Origin: Clostridiales bacterium
Lineage (GTDB): Bacteria; Bacillota; Clostridia; Christensenellales; Aristaeellaceae
Length of the DNA stretch: 64,000 bases
Assembly (NCBI GenBank): GCA_012837965.1
Contig: DUQF01000031.1
Coordinates: 1-64,000 of the forward strand
Direction of reading: 5' to 3'
The notes beneath the pieces were generated by a model that worked only from the letters and a program-made list of their open reading frames with translations, had not been told where the DNA came from and ran no database searches. A program made the position numbers and the translations under genes. Positions 42,101 through 51,012 of this stretch are shown here, one piece after another. The stretch's first letter is position 1. Each line of letters opens with the position of its first letter.

Positions 42101-43816
42101 ATGTTGACTTCATCTCAGCTTCAACAAATGACTGTTGCTCAGCTGCGCAAATACGCTAAAGATCAGGGAATTGTTATCCCGGCAGGCATGCTTAAAGCCC
42201 ATATGATCGATAAAATCTTGGCAAGCACAGGGCAGCCTATCGTTGTCTCCTCTCTGCCAAGTACGCCTCCTGTGTCCGCTGCACCAAGCCCCGTGCCTGT
42301 TCGCAGGGCAACAATTATTGCCGACGATGACGACCTACCTGTCATGACCGCTAACAAGCCTATGTCCGGCATCACTGAAAAGAAAAGACCCTCCGTTTCC
42401 GCGCCAAAGCCAGTGGCTCCCCCGCCCAAAGGAAACAAGCCCGCCTTTGACCTATCCGGTGCGCGTGCCTGGCACAATCCCCAACAGTTTTCAAACCAGC
42501 CTGCCCCTAGCGAAACACCCCGGGCCGGGCAATCAGCGACCGTATCTTCCGCAAGGCCCACTGTAAACCGCTTTGGACCTCAGCCGGAACCTCCAAAAGA
42601 AGAGCCTATCCCTGCCTATCGGCAACACGTTTATCGCTCGATTTCCCGCAAAAGCCCGGCACTAAATGAAAGCCGGGAAGCGCGACGGGAATATAGCGTG
42701 CCCGCCCTAGAGTCGATATCGGCTGATGATATCTACCATGGTGAAGGTGTGCTGGAGACTTTACCTGATGGGTACGGTTTTTTACGCACCAAACTTTTTA
42801 TGCCCAGTGAAAATGATATTTATGTATCTGCAGCTCAAATACGTCGTTTCCGTTTGCGCCAAGGTGATCTGGTCGGTGGAAAAGCCAACTTGCGCAAATC
42901 AATGGATAAGTATAGCGCTCTGCTTTACATCACTTCGGTCAACGGCCAAGAGGCTGATGAGCACAGGCAACGTCGATCCTTCGACGATTTGACAGCCCTT
43001 GACACCAGTAAGCGCTTGCGCCTTTCCAGCCGTGAACATACAGATCCTCTTTTGCGTTCTATTGACTTATATGCCCCTGTTGGTTTTGGGCAACGCATGC
43101 TGATCAAGGCACAAACAAAAAAGGAAACTTATGATGCGATCGCCAAGATTGCTGAAGCCATCAGCGCGCGTCAAGATGATATAAACGCTACACTTTTTAT
43201 GCCCGAAGCCCTGCCCGAGAGAATAACACAAATCCGTAACGCTTCCGACATCCATGTGGTTTACACCACCTTTGACAGAGGACGGGAACAAACCCAGCGT
43301 TTAGGAGAATTGGTTATGGAAAGAGCAAAGCGCGTTGCTGAAGACGGCAAAGATGTTGTGCTGTTGATTAGTGACTATGCCGCATGGACCAGTGTACAAA
43401 AGGGTTACGGACCCAGCTATGACCGCCCCAATGTACGATTGCTAAGTCAGCGTGCCCGCCGTATTTTGGGCGCTGCCCGCACCTTTAAGGAAGGTGGCAG
43501 CGTAACTGTTATTGCCGCCGTTGCCCTTGAAGCGGTTGAGGAATCCCCTTTCTTTTTGAAGGACGCGATGGCTGTGGCGAATAGTTGCGCCACCATTGAA
43601 AGTGGGCTTGTAAAAATCCCTGAAAGCTTTACCTTCACCAAGGATAAGCTATTAACCGAAGATGAGCTAAACCTTGCCAATAAGCTTGAAAAGTTCTTGG
43701 AAAAACAAAACGAATCGGAAAGACAAACGATCTTTAACGACATTTTAACCAAAACAAATACTAACCGGGAGCTCGCCAACCGGATTGACTCTTGGCTTGA
43801 CCTTTTAAGGGGCTAA
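42101..43816 (+). CDS. Rho-like protein with a degenerate ATPase core
   Basis: This 571-residue protein aligns along its length with transcription termination factor Rho, a hexameric RNA helicase. The Rho_N helical domain is at about 5-45, a proline-rich linker at about 46-200, and a well-kept cold-shock RNA-binding domain at 216-283 (GVLETLPDGYGFLR, DIYVSAAQIRRFRLRQGD). The motor half is recognisable (DLYAPVGFGQRMLI; LGELVMERAKRVAEDGKDVV; GAARTFKEGGSVTVIA), but key residues are lost. The P-loop PPKAGKT becomes QTKKETY (338-344), the Walker B LLDS becomes LISD (422-425), the IDERPEE region becomes LFMPEAL, and no arginine finger or Q-loop is seen. RNA binding is likely; ATP-driven helicase activity is not. 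Confidence 0.8.
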   Translation: MLTSSQLQQMTVAQLRKYAKDQGIVIPAGMLKAHMIDKILASTGQPIVVSSLPSTPPVSAAPSPVPVRRATIIADDDDLPVMTANKPMSGITEKKRPSVSAPKPVAPPPKGNKPAFDLSGARAWHNPQQFSNQPAPSETPRAGQSATVSSARPTVNRFGPQPEPPKEEPIPAYRQHVYRSISRKSPALNESREARREYSVPALESISADDIYHGEGVLETLPDGYGFLRTKLFMPSENDIYVSAAQIRRFRLRQGDLVGGKANLRKSMDKYSALLYITSVNGQEADEHRQRRSFDDLTALDTSKRLRLSSREHTDPLLRSIDLYAPVGFGQRMLIKAQTKKETYDAIAKIAEAISARQDDINATLFMPEALPERITQIRNASDIHVVYTTFDRGREQTQRLGELVMERAKRVAEDGKDVVLLISDYAAWTSVQKGYGPSYDRPNVRLLSQRARRILGAARTFKEGGSVTVIAAVALEAVEESPFFLKDAMAVANSCATIESGLVKIPESFTFTKDKLLTEDELNLANKLEKFLEKQNESERQTIFNDILTKTNTNRELANRIDSWLDLLRG

Positions 43817-43817
43817 G

Positions 43818-44861
43818 ATGGCCATCACTATTCGTCCGTTTGGCATTGATTCCCTTGGGCGCAGGATTAATTGTTACACCATGGAAAATCGCCACGGATA
43901 TTCTGTTAGTATCATTAACTATGGCGCGAGCATCCAATCAATTAAGGTGCCTGACCGCTGCGGAAAGATTGAAGATGTGGTTCTGGGCTTTGACACCTTG
44001 GAGGGGTACCAAAATAATACCGCATACATAGGCGCCACCATCGGACGGGTTTGTAACCGAATCGACGGCGCCTCCTATGATTATGAGGGTAAACGCTATA
44101 CACTGGACGCCAACGATGGACTCAACACCCTGCACGGTGGGCGAGAGGGATTTCATGGCAAGTTTTGGATTGCCCAAACCACAGAGGGCGAAGGGCGGGA
44201 TTTTGTCACGATGTACTTAAATTCGCATGCCGGTGAAGGAGGTTTTCCCGGCTCAATGCGCACTCAGGTAGTCTTCTCCTTTGGTGATGACAACCGCTTG
44301 GAAATCAACTACCTTGCAACCGCCAGTGAAGATACGCCCGTAAACCTGACCAATCACTCCTACTTTAACCTATCGGGTAAAGGTACTATAAAAGACCATG
44401 TGCTTAGTGTCGATGCGCCCACCTTCCTTGATGTAAACGAGGAAAACATTCCCTTAGGTACTGTCCACACCGTTGAAAATACCGTTTATGACTTACGCTC
44501 CCCCGTGCTGATTGAAAAAGCGATAAAAACAGGCAACCACCCTACTTTCAAAAGACAAAAAGGTTTTGATGTCAGCTTCAGGCTTTCGGGCAAAGGCCTC
44601 CGAGAAGTGGCTATGCTCCACCACCCCGATAGCGGACGAACTATTCGGGTACGGACTGATCAGCCCGCTTTGCAGGTATATAGCGGCCAATTCCTGAATG
44701 AGCAAGGAAAAGGCGGCGCACACCACGGCGCCTATGCGGGGATTGCGCTTGAAACCCAGCACGAACCCGACGCCCTGCACCAACCCTCTTTCCGCTCTAT
44801 TATACTAAAAGCAGGGGATACCTATCACACACAGACCTGCTATGCTTTTTCTGTGGAATAA
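43818..44861 (+). CDS. galM: aldose 1-epimerase (mutarotase)
   Basis: This 347-residue enzyme interconverts the alpha and beta anomers of hexoses such as galactose. Typical blocks are INYGASIQSIKVPDR (about 34-48), GRVCNRIDGASY (about 75-86), NTLHGGREGFHGKFW (about 105-119), LTNHSYFNLSG with the catalytic histidine (about 174-184) and the catalytic glutamate region GIALETQHEPDALH (about 313-326). It starts 2 bases after the Rho-like stop, so it is translated from the same message. No other galactose genes are nearby. Confidence 0.92.
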   Translation: MAITIRPFGIDSLGRRINCYTMENRHGYSVSIINYGASIQSIKVPDRCGKIEDVVLGFDTLEGYQNNTAYIGATIGRVCNRIDGASYDYEGKRYTLDANDGLNTLHGGREGFHGKFWIAQTTEGEGRDFVTMYLNSHAGEGGFPGSMRTQVVFSFGDDNRLEINYLATASEDTPVNLTNHSYFNLSGKGTIKDHVLSVDAPTFLDVNEENIPLGTVHTVENTVYDLRSPVLIEKAIKTGNHPTFKRQKGFDVSFRLSGKGLREVAMLHHPDSGRTIRVRTDQPALQVYSGQFLNEQGKGGAHHGAYAGIALETQHEPDALHQPSFRSIILKAGDTYHTQTCYAFSVE

Positions 44862-44920
44862 AAGTAATTTAAAGAACAATAACAAAAGGCGCTCCCGCAG
44901 GAAGGCCTCAAAACGTAGAC

Positions 44921-44956
44921 AAAGCGGTTTTGGTGTTTACGCCAAAGCCGCTTTTT
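44921..44956. terminator. bidirectional terminator after galM
   Basis: AAAGCGGTTTTGG (44921-44933) pairs with CCAAAGCCGCTTTTT (44942-44956). It serves galM on the plus strand and the convergent lipoprotein gene. Confidence 0.85.
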
Positions 44957-44958
44957 GT

Positions 44959-45471
44959 TTATTCATCTTTTTCAACATAGCTTTCTAAGTACAGCCACAA
45001 CTCATCAATTCCCTGTAAACGAAACAACCGACTTTTTCCTTTGACCGTCGCTTCCAGCTTGCGTCCGTTAAGAGGAATAAAGCTGCTTGTTCCATCCTGC
45101 CAAATAAGGGTAAATGAATGGTTGCTGTTTCCCGCGGGTACGCTAACACATTCTTCAACATTAATTTTCGCCAAGAGGTTGACAGCGTAATCAAGCTCCT
45201 GCGTATCCACCAGCAAAATTTCTTCAGTCAATCCATCTACGCTAATAATCGCCCGAAACGCACGGGGCAAGACATCGGGTAGTCGCTTTAGTTTTTCATC
45301 CGGCAAAAATTGAAGCAGTTTTTCGCCAACAAGATAGGGCTCAAGAGTGGAGGCAGAGGTTTCAGTTGCTTGACCACTTACATTGGACGCTTGATTTTGC
45401 TTCCCGCAGCCTGATAGAAGAAAAACAAAAAAAATAAGTATAGTCATGATGAAGAAGCGTCGCTTTTGCAT
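44959..45471 (-). CDS. hypothetical lipoprotein
   Basis: This 170-residue secreted protein has a lipoprotein signal peptide: basic MQKRRFF, a hydrophobic core and the lipobox LLSGC (cysteine at about 22). The mature part shows no domain that I recognise; it has alternating strands (AIISVDGLTEEILLVDTQELDYAVNLL; HSFTLIWQDGTSSFIPLNGR) that suggest a small beta-rich fold. ATG 45471 follows GGAGGGG; an earlier ATG at 45486 overlaps that site. It stands alone between two convergent/divergent neighbours. Confidence 0.7.
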   Translation of the reverse strand: MQKRRFFIMTILIFFVFLLSGCGKQNQASNVSGQATETSASTLEPYLVGEKLLQFLPDEKLKRLPDVLPRAFRAIISVDGLTEEILLVDTQELDYAVNLLAKINVEECVSVPAGNSNHSFTLIWQDGTSSFIPLNGRKLEATVKGKSRLFRLQGIDELWLYLESYVEKDE

Positions 45472-45591
45472 AATATTCCCCTCCATTGCGCACCTTGATT
45501 GATATTATTTTAACACATGACGGCAATACCTGTCTTTAAGCTTTTTTTATGGGCGCTTTTATTGTATAATGTAAGGCAATAGGAGGTTTGT

Positions 45592-46404
45592 ATGCGAGAA
45601 ATCGTCATCCGCTCGTGGGAAGATTTACAAACCGCATGCTTTGAAGGCGCTTGGGAACCAAGCGTTATGCGGTACCGTAATAACCGAGTCTTTCGAGGTG
45701 TAACCGATTGCCGGTGGGATTTGCTCCCCTCCCTTAACCGTCATTGCCCACATAACTTGGGGCTTGAAAAACATATTATTCGAAATTTCCGCAAATACGG
45801 TTATGCCGACTTGGCCAACGTCCATTCCTTTTGGCAGCTCATCGCCATGGGGCAGCAGTTCGGCTTACCCACAAGGCTGCTTGACTGGACCTATAGCCCT
45901 TTAGTTGCTGCGCACTTTGCCACTGAGGATACCAACGGCTACGATCGGGATGGCGCCATTGTCTGCTGTGACGCGGATACCATGAATAAGCTGCTGCCAA
46001 AACCTTTACGTGATTTGTTGATTAAAGAACAATGCTCCATTTTTTCTATGGAAATGGTAGACTCTTTAGCTAACGATTTTTCCGACTTAACTAAATTAAG
46101 TGAGCAACCCTTCGCGTTCTTTTTTGAACCGGCCAGCGCCATTAACCGCATTGCCAACCAATACGCCCTCTTTTCCATCACCAGCGATCCGAGAATCATT
46201 ATCGATACGCTGCCTGGAAGTCAAGATGCCTTTACCCGCATTGTAATTCCCGCAGAACGCAAGCTGGAAATTCGAGACAAGCTGGATTATATTAATATCT
46301 CAGAACGCATGATATACCCCGGGCTTGACGGCATCAGCAAGTGGATCGCGCGGCGTTATGCCCCTCTTGGTCCTTTATATAACACAAAAAGAAAAGACAA
46401 CTAA
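45592..46404 (+). CDS. FRG-domain protein
   Basis: This 270-residue protein has the FRG domain, named from its Phe-Arg-Gly motif, seen here as NRVFRGVTD (about 31-39). The downstream hallmark QQFGLPTRLLDWTYSPLVAAHFA (about 85-107) is well conserved, as is the final NQYALFSIT region (about 193-201). The biochemical role of FRG domains is not settled; they occur in mobile and anti-phage contexts as well as singly. TAGGAGG precedes ATG 45592, and a TATAAT box lies at 45565-45570. No toxin, nuclease or reverse transcriptase partner is next to it. Confidence 0.82.
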   Translation: MREIVIRSWEDLQTACFEGAWEPSVMRYRNNRVFRGVTDCRWDLLPSLNRHCPHNLGLEKHIIRNFRKYGYADLANVHSFWQLIAMGQQFGLPTRLLDWTYSPLVAAHFATEDTNGYDRDGAIVCCDADTMNKLLPKPLRDLLIKEQCSIFSMEMVDSLANDFSDLTKLSEQPFAFFFEPASAINRIANQYALFSITSDPRIIIDTLPGSQDAFTRIVIPAERKLEIRDKLDYINISERMIYPGLDGISKWIARRYAPLGPLYNTKRKDN

Positions 46405-46484
46405 AAAAGACCTCGTTTCTTTTGTTAGCGCCCTGTTGATTAAAGGGTACTTTTTTAGATGGTCTTTTTTGTGTCTTTTTATAT

Positions 46485-47930
46485 TTATACTTCGAGTTTA
46501 CTTTCGGGTGCTTGGAGATGCTCGTATCTGGCAAGCGTATCCGCCACTTCCCCTCGCAAAAATTCTTCGGTTTGGATCTTTGCGCAGCCGATATATTGGC
46601 TTTGATCCAGCAATTGGGCTATATCATTTTCATCCAAGCCAAAGTCTTTATCCTTTGCGACTAAATGCAAAAGATTATTTTCCAAACCCTCTTCTTTAAC
46701 CTGTTCACCCGCTTCCATGGCATAAACCCGTAGTTTTTCATGCAGGGTCTGTCGGTCACCACCTTTTTTGACTGCCTCCATCAACAGGTTCTCAGTCGCC
46801 ATAAAGGGAAGCTCGCTATCTAAGTGTTTCTCAATCATCTTAGGATACACCACCAGGCCGTCTACTACATTGTCGAAAAGAACCAACAAGCCGTCCGCCG
46901 CTAAAAAGCCTTCCGAAAGACTAATACGGCGGTTGGAGCTATCATCAAGTGTGCGCTCAAGCCATTGCTGGGAAGCGGTCATGGCAGCGTTTTGCGCATT
47001 GGCAATCAGAAACCTGGCTATGCCCGCCATCCTCTCTGAGCGCATGGGATTGCGCTTGTAGGGCATCGCCGAAGAGCCTATCTGATGTTTTTCAAAAGGC
47101 TCTTCCACTTCTTTAAGATGCTGAAGCAGACGTAAATCGTTGCTGAATTTGTACGCAGTCTGGGCAATTTGTGATAACAAATTGAGAATCATGGAGTCCT
47201 GCTTGCGTGAATAGGTTTGCCCTGAAACAGGCACCGCCTTTTCAAAGCCCATGCGATTGGCCACATAGGCATCCAGTGCCTTGACCTTTTCACGGTCGCC
47301 ATCAAACAGGTCAAGAAAAGAAGCTTGGGTGCCCGTTGTGCCCTTTGATCCGAGTGGAAGCAACGAATCCAGTACATGCCGAGTCTCTTCAATATCAAAT
47401 AACACATCATGTAGCCAAAGGGTGGCACGTTTGCCCACAGTCGTTGGCTGCGCGGCCTGAAAGTGTGTATATCCAAGAGTAGGTAAACCGGCATACTGTT
47501 TGCAAAATTGGCTCAGTTTGCGTGCCACTTCAACCAAACGGCAAAGTAACAATTGCAGCCCTTCCCGCATGATCATAACATCAGCATTGTCCCCCACATA
47601 GCAGCTTGTTGCGCCAAGGTGAATAATGGGGCGGGCTTTGGGACATAGGTCCCCATAAGCATGGACATTTGCCATAACATCATGGCGCAGTTTTTTCTCG
47701 TAGGCAGCGATAGCGTTAAGGTCAATATCATCAACATGTGCCTTTAGTTCACAAATCTGCTCATCGGTAATGGATAAGCCCAAAAGTTTTTCCCCTTCAG
47801 CTAAAATAATCCAAAGTTCACGAAAGAGCCTTGTCCTGTAACGCACAGAAAACAATCGTTGCATCCACGGGCTTGCGTAACGTTGAGAAAAGGGAGAAAC
47901 GTACTTCTCCCCATTGTCTAAATTATTCAC
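46485..47930 (-). CDS. purB: adenylosuccinate lyase
   Basis: This 481-residue fumarase-superfamily enzyme acts twice in purine synthesis, releasing fumarate from SAICAR and from adenylosuccinate. The N-terminus SPFSQRYASPWMQRLFS is typical of this PurB branch, and the superfamily signature is SSAMPYKRNPMRSERM (about 285-300). HLGATSCYVGDNAD carries the substrate-binding TS pair. GTG 47930 overlaps the pyk stop by 8 bases and gives the expected N-terminus, though its ribosome site is poor. The frame is open 18 codons further upstream, inside pyk. Confidence 0.9.
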   Translation of the reverse strand: MNNLDNGEKYVSPFSQRYASPWMQRLFSVRYRTRLFRELWIILAEGEKLLGLSITDEQICELKAHVDDIDLNAIAAYEKKLRHDVMANVHAYGDLCPKARPIIHLGATSCYVGDNADVMIMREGLQLLLCRLVEVARKLSQFCKQYAGLPTLGYTHFQAAQPTTVGKRATLWLHDVLFDIEETRHVLDSLLPLGSKGTTGTQASFLDLFDGDREKVKALDAYVANRMGFEKAVPVSGQTYSRKQDSMILNLLSQIAQTAYKFSNDLRLLQHLKEVEEPFEKHQIGSSAMPYKRNPMRSERMAGIARFLIANAQNAAMTASQQWLERTLDDSSNRRISLSEGFLAADGLLVLFDNVVDGLVVYPKMIEKHLDSELPFMATENLLMEAVKKGGDRQTLHEKLRVYAMEAGEQVKEEGLENNLLHLVAKDKDFGLDENDIAQLLDQSQYIGCAKIQTEEFLRGEVADTLARYEHLQAPESKLEV

Positions 47931-49347
47931 CGACGCGCACCACTTTAACCAGGTTGGTTGTGCCTGCCATCGCAAGCGGAACACCGGCAGTTAAAACTAC
48001 CAAATCTCTGTTTTTCACAAGACCCGCCTGTTTAGCGGCATGCACCGCCTGTTCAAAAAGGATGTCGGTTACCCTTTCTTCACCCGTCATCAGTGCCGTT
48101 ACCCCCCAAGACAGACTAAGCTGGCGCTGAGTTTCAGCATTGGGAGTACAGGCAATGATGGGTATATCCGGACGGAAACGGCTGATCATCTTGGCGGTAT
48201 CGCCTGTTTTGGTAACCGTGATAATGGCAGCAGCATCAAGGTTATAGGCAATTAAACAGGTTGCGTGAGAAATAGCATCAGTAATGTTTGAAGTTTTATC
48301 ATGGACAGCATATTCAAAAAAACGCTTTGCGTAGTCAATATCCTGTTCCGCCCGTTCGGCAATGCGAGACATGGTTCGGACCGCTTCAACGGGGTATTTA
48401 CCATTGGCGGTTTCTCCCGACAACATAATGACGCTGGTTCCATCATAGATGGCATTGGCCACGTCGGATGATTCGGCACGGGTGGGACGAGGGTTACGCA
48501 CCATGCTTTCAAGCATTTGAGTGGCTGTAACCACCTGTTTGCCGGCCATACGGGCTTCTTTAATGATATATTTTTGAATAACAGGCAATTCCTCCAGCGG
48601 TATCTCAACACCCATATCACCACGAGCAACCATGACCGCATCACAGTGTTCAATGATTTCGTGAATATTATTCACACCATCGGCATTTTCAATCTTGGCC
48701 ATGATATTAATATGGTCGCCCCAATTTGCGTCTAAAAATTCTCGCAACTGGATTAGGTCGTCCTTGCCACGTACAAACGAAGCGGCAACATAATCAAAGC
48801 CTGTACGGATGCCAAAGAGAAGGTCTTCTTTATCCTGCTCACTGATGTATGGCATTGAAAGGTGGGTTCCGGGTAAGTTGATGCCCTTGCGGTTGCTTAG
48901 TTCCGCTCCTGAAATGACACGGCAAATAATATCAGTATCTTTGATTTCTTCAACAATCATCTCAATGAGACCATCGTCAATCAGCACACGCTTTCCCGTG
49001 TCCAAGTCTTTGGGCAAATCTTCGTAGGTAACTGAAACAATATTACTATCACCTTCAATCTGTTTGGTGGTCAGGGTGAAGATTTGGTTGTCTTTAAGAG
49101 TCACCTTTCCGCCCTTTAAGGTTCCGATGCGAACTTCCGGGCCCCTTGAGTCCAAAATAGCGCCGACAGGCTTGCCCATGTCATTGCGAATGGCTAAAAG
49201 ATTTCGAAAAGTTTGCTGATGTGATTCATGCGTGCCGTGTGAAAAGTTAAATCGTGCCATATCCATTCCCCCTTCAATCAGGGAACGAATCATTTCTCGA
49301 GTGTCACTTGCCGGTCCTAAGGTACAAATAATTTTGGTTTTACGCAT
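47923..49347 (-). CDS. pyk: pyruvate kinase
   Basis: This 474-residue glycolytic enzyme makes pyruvate and ATP from phosphoenolpyruvate and ADP. It has KTKIICTLGPAS and MARFNFSHGTHE at the N-terminus, and the active-site lysine region IMAKIENADGVNNI (about 216-229). The signature MVARGDMGVEIPLEELP (about 240-256) and the C-terminal regulatory domain follow. It lacks the extra PEP-utiliser domain seen in Bacillus pyruvate kinases. It has its own promoter, with purB following in a small overlap. Confidence 0.96.
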   Translation of the reverse strand: MRKTKIICTLGPASDTREMIRSLIEGGMDMARFNFSHGTHESHQQTFRNLLAIRNDMGKPVGAILDSRGPEVRIGTLKGGKVTLKDNQIFTLTTKQIEGDSNIVSVTYEDLPKDLDTGKRVLIDDGLIEMIVEEIKDTDIICRVISGAELSNRKGINLPGTHLSMPYISEQDKEDLLFGIRTGFDYVAASFVRGKDDLIQLREFLDANWGDHINIMAKIENADGVNNIHEIIEHCDAVMVARGDMGVEIPLEELPVIQKYIIKEARMAGKQVVTATQMLESMVRNPRPTRAESSDVANAIYDGTSVIMLSGETANGKYPVEAVRTMSRIAERAEQDIDYAKRFFEYAVHDKTSNITDAISHATCLIAYNLDAAAIITVTKTGDTAKMISRFRPDIPIIACTPNAETQRQLSLSWGVTALMTGEERVTDILFEQAVHAAKQAGLVKNRDLVVLTAGVPLAMAGTTNLVKVVRVGE

Positions 49348-49400
49348 ACTTCCTCCTCATTGCGATGATTTTTAAATGAAACACGCGATGCACCAGTTTG

Positions 49401-49429
49401 ATTATACAGAAAAATGTACAATATGACAA
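49401..49429 (-). promoter_or_regulatory. promoter of pyk-purB
   Basis: On the minus strand TTGTCA (49429-49424) and TATAAT (49406-49401) are 17 bp apart, about 54 bases before the pyk start. Confidence 0.75.
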
Positions 49430-49505
49430 GAATCTGTCACATGTCTTTTACTTTGACGAAAGCCAAGCCAAGTGGTATGCTATTCAGCGGAAAGGCGGTA
49501 CAACA

Positions 49506-50306
49506 ATGATTGACAATTTTCACTCTCACACTTGGCGCTGCAGGCACGCAAGCGGCACGGAAGAAGAATATGTGCAGGCAGCCATCCAAAACGGATACCG
49601 TGCCTTTGGCTTTAGTGACCATACCCCTTGGCCGGGCAGCGTTGGCTCAAACGCTCGTATGGACGAAAACCAATTGGAAGACTACATTGATACAGTCAAA
49701 AACTTAAGACACAAATACACCGACAAAATACGTATTCATTTGGGTTTAGAGGTGGAATATTTCCCCGACCGTATGGCTTGGATGCTGGAAATTAAAGAAA
49801 AATACAGCATTGAATATTTTATCTTCGGCAACCATTTTCCTGATTTGCTTCCTGGAAGCACATATTATGGCAACTGCAAAACCAAGCAAGAAATCTATGA
49901 ATATCTTGACCTCTCCATTCGTGGTATGGAAAGCGGCCTTTTTAGTTTTATCGCGCATCCAGACCTGTACCTTAAACAATATCCTGTATATGATAAAGCC
50001 TGTGAGGACGTCGCCCGTCAGCTGTGTAAGGCTGCAAAATCTCTTAATGTGCCGCTTGAATATAATATTCTCGGGCATCGAATGATTGACAATGGCAGCA
50101 CAGTTGGCGTTGGTTACCCCTATGAACGGTTTTGGTCCATCGCCGCCGAAGAAGGTTGCAGCGCCGTTGCCAGCGTCGACGCACACCAAACCCAGCAAAT
50201 TCAAGAACATGATTACAACTTACGGTACTTTAACAAGCTGCGGGCTTACGGTATGCAGCTGAAAACCTTGGATGAACAATGTAAGGTTATTGATTACGTT
50301 AAATAA
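49506..50306 (+). CDS. PHP-domain histidinol-phosphatase family protein (HisJ-like)
   Basis: This 266-residue PHP phosphatase is related to the one at 841-1641. Metal-ligand blocks are NFHSHTWRCRHASG (about 4-17), GFSDHTPWP (about 37-45), LGLEVEYFPD (about 79-88), IFGNHFPD (about 107-114), FIAHPDLY (about 146-153) and ASVDAHQTQQI (about 222-232). The last usually reads SDAH. It likely dephosphorylates histidinol phosphate or a similar ester. ATG 49506 follows AAAGGCGG; the frame is open for 36 codons upstream, but that part crosses the pyk promoter region and has no family similarity. Confidence 0.85.
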   Translation: MIDNFHSHTWRCRHASGTEEEYVQAAIQNGYRAFGFSDHTPWPGSVGSNARMDENQLEDYIDTVKNLRHKYTDKIRIHLGLEVEYFPDRMAWMLEIKEKYSIEYFIFGNHFPDLLPGSTYYGNCKTKQEIYEYLDLSIRGMESGLFSFIAHPDLYLKQYPVYDKACEDVARQLCKAAKSLNVPLEYNILGHRMIDNGSTVGVGYPYERFWSIAAEEGCSAVASVDAHQTQQIQEHDYNLRYFNKLRAYGMQLKTLDEQCKVIDYVK

Positions 50307-50310
50307 AAAT

Positions 50311-50347
50311 AAAAGAGGCTGCCATAAGCAACGACAGCCTCTTTTTT
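50311..50347. terminator. bidirectional terminator between the PHP gene and rqcP
   Basis: AAAAGAGGCTG (50311-50321) pairs with CAGCCTCTTTTTT (50335-50347). Confidence 0.85.
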
Positions 50348-50618
50348 ATTTCCTCTCTTTAAAAACCTCCGAATCTTCGGCAAGCACCCGATAAAGCTCG
50401 GCAGCCTCTCCTTTTCGCACGGTTTCCTTGATATCGGTCACTTCGTAGCGACCCAGCTTGGAGCCGAAGCGAATTTCCAGAATATCCCCTACCCCAACTT
50501 CGCCGCCCGCCTTGGCAACCTTGCCGTTGATAGACACCCTTCCCCCATCACAAGCTTCCTTGGCGACAGTACGCCGCTTGATAATGCGGGAGACTTTTAA
50601 AAACTTGTCAACTCTCAT
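50346..50618 (-). CDS. rqcP: S4-domain ribosome quality-control protein RqcP (YabO)
   Basis: This 90-residue protein is a single S4 RNA-binding domain: RVDKFLKVSRIIKRRTVAKEACDGGRVSINGK (about 2-33) and GDILEIRFGSKLGRYEVTDI (about 44-63). In Bacillus RqcP (formerly YabO) works with RqcH in adding alanine tails to stalled nascent chains on the 50S subunit. The family length and the place after mazG and hup support the call. It is the last gene of this minus-strand cluster. Confidence 0.88.
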   Translation of the reverse strand: MRVDKFLKVSRIIKRRTVAKEACDGGRVSINGKVAKAGGEVGVGDILEIRFGSKLGRYEVTDIKETVRKGEAAELYRVLAEDSEVFKERK

Positions 50619-50698
50619 GCTTCCTCACAATCATACTATAGAAAAAGCGACCGCCATAGCAGCCGCTTTTTCGCCGGAGATATCCGACATAGATGTAA

Positions 50699-50971
50699 TT
50701 AGTTCAGGGCATCCTTCAGGACTTTGCTAGCCTTGAATACGGGAGCCTTGGAGGCTGCCACCTGGATGCTTTCGCCGGTACGGGGGTTGCGAGCAACACG
50801 CGCGGGACGATCCTTGGCTTCGAAAGTACCAAAGCCAATCAGCTGAACCTTGTTGCCGGCTTTGAGTTCGGACTCAATGGTGTTCAGAACGGCTGAGACA
50901 GCCCTTTCGGCCTCGACTTTCTTCAAGCCTGCTTCTTTGGCAACTGCTGCAATCAATTCGGTCTTATTCAT
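50699..50971 (-). CDS. hup: DNA-binding protein HU
   Basis: This 90-residue histone-like protein bends and compacts DNA as a dimer. It opens NKTELIAAVAKEAGLKKVEAERAV, and has the signature GFGTFEAKDRPARVARNPRTGESI (about 46-69) with the DNA-intercalating proline in RNPRTG. It sits between mazG and rqcP, as in several Clostridia. Confidence 0.97.
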   Translation of the reverse strand: MNKTELIAAVAKEAGLKKVEAERAVSAVLNTIESELKAGNKVQLIGFGTFEAKDRPARVARNPRTGESIQVAASKAPVFKASKVLKDALN

Positions 50972-51012
50972 GGAATATTCTTCCTCCTAATAATGAATCT
51001 GCAACGGCCGAC

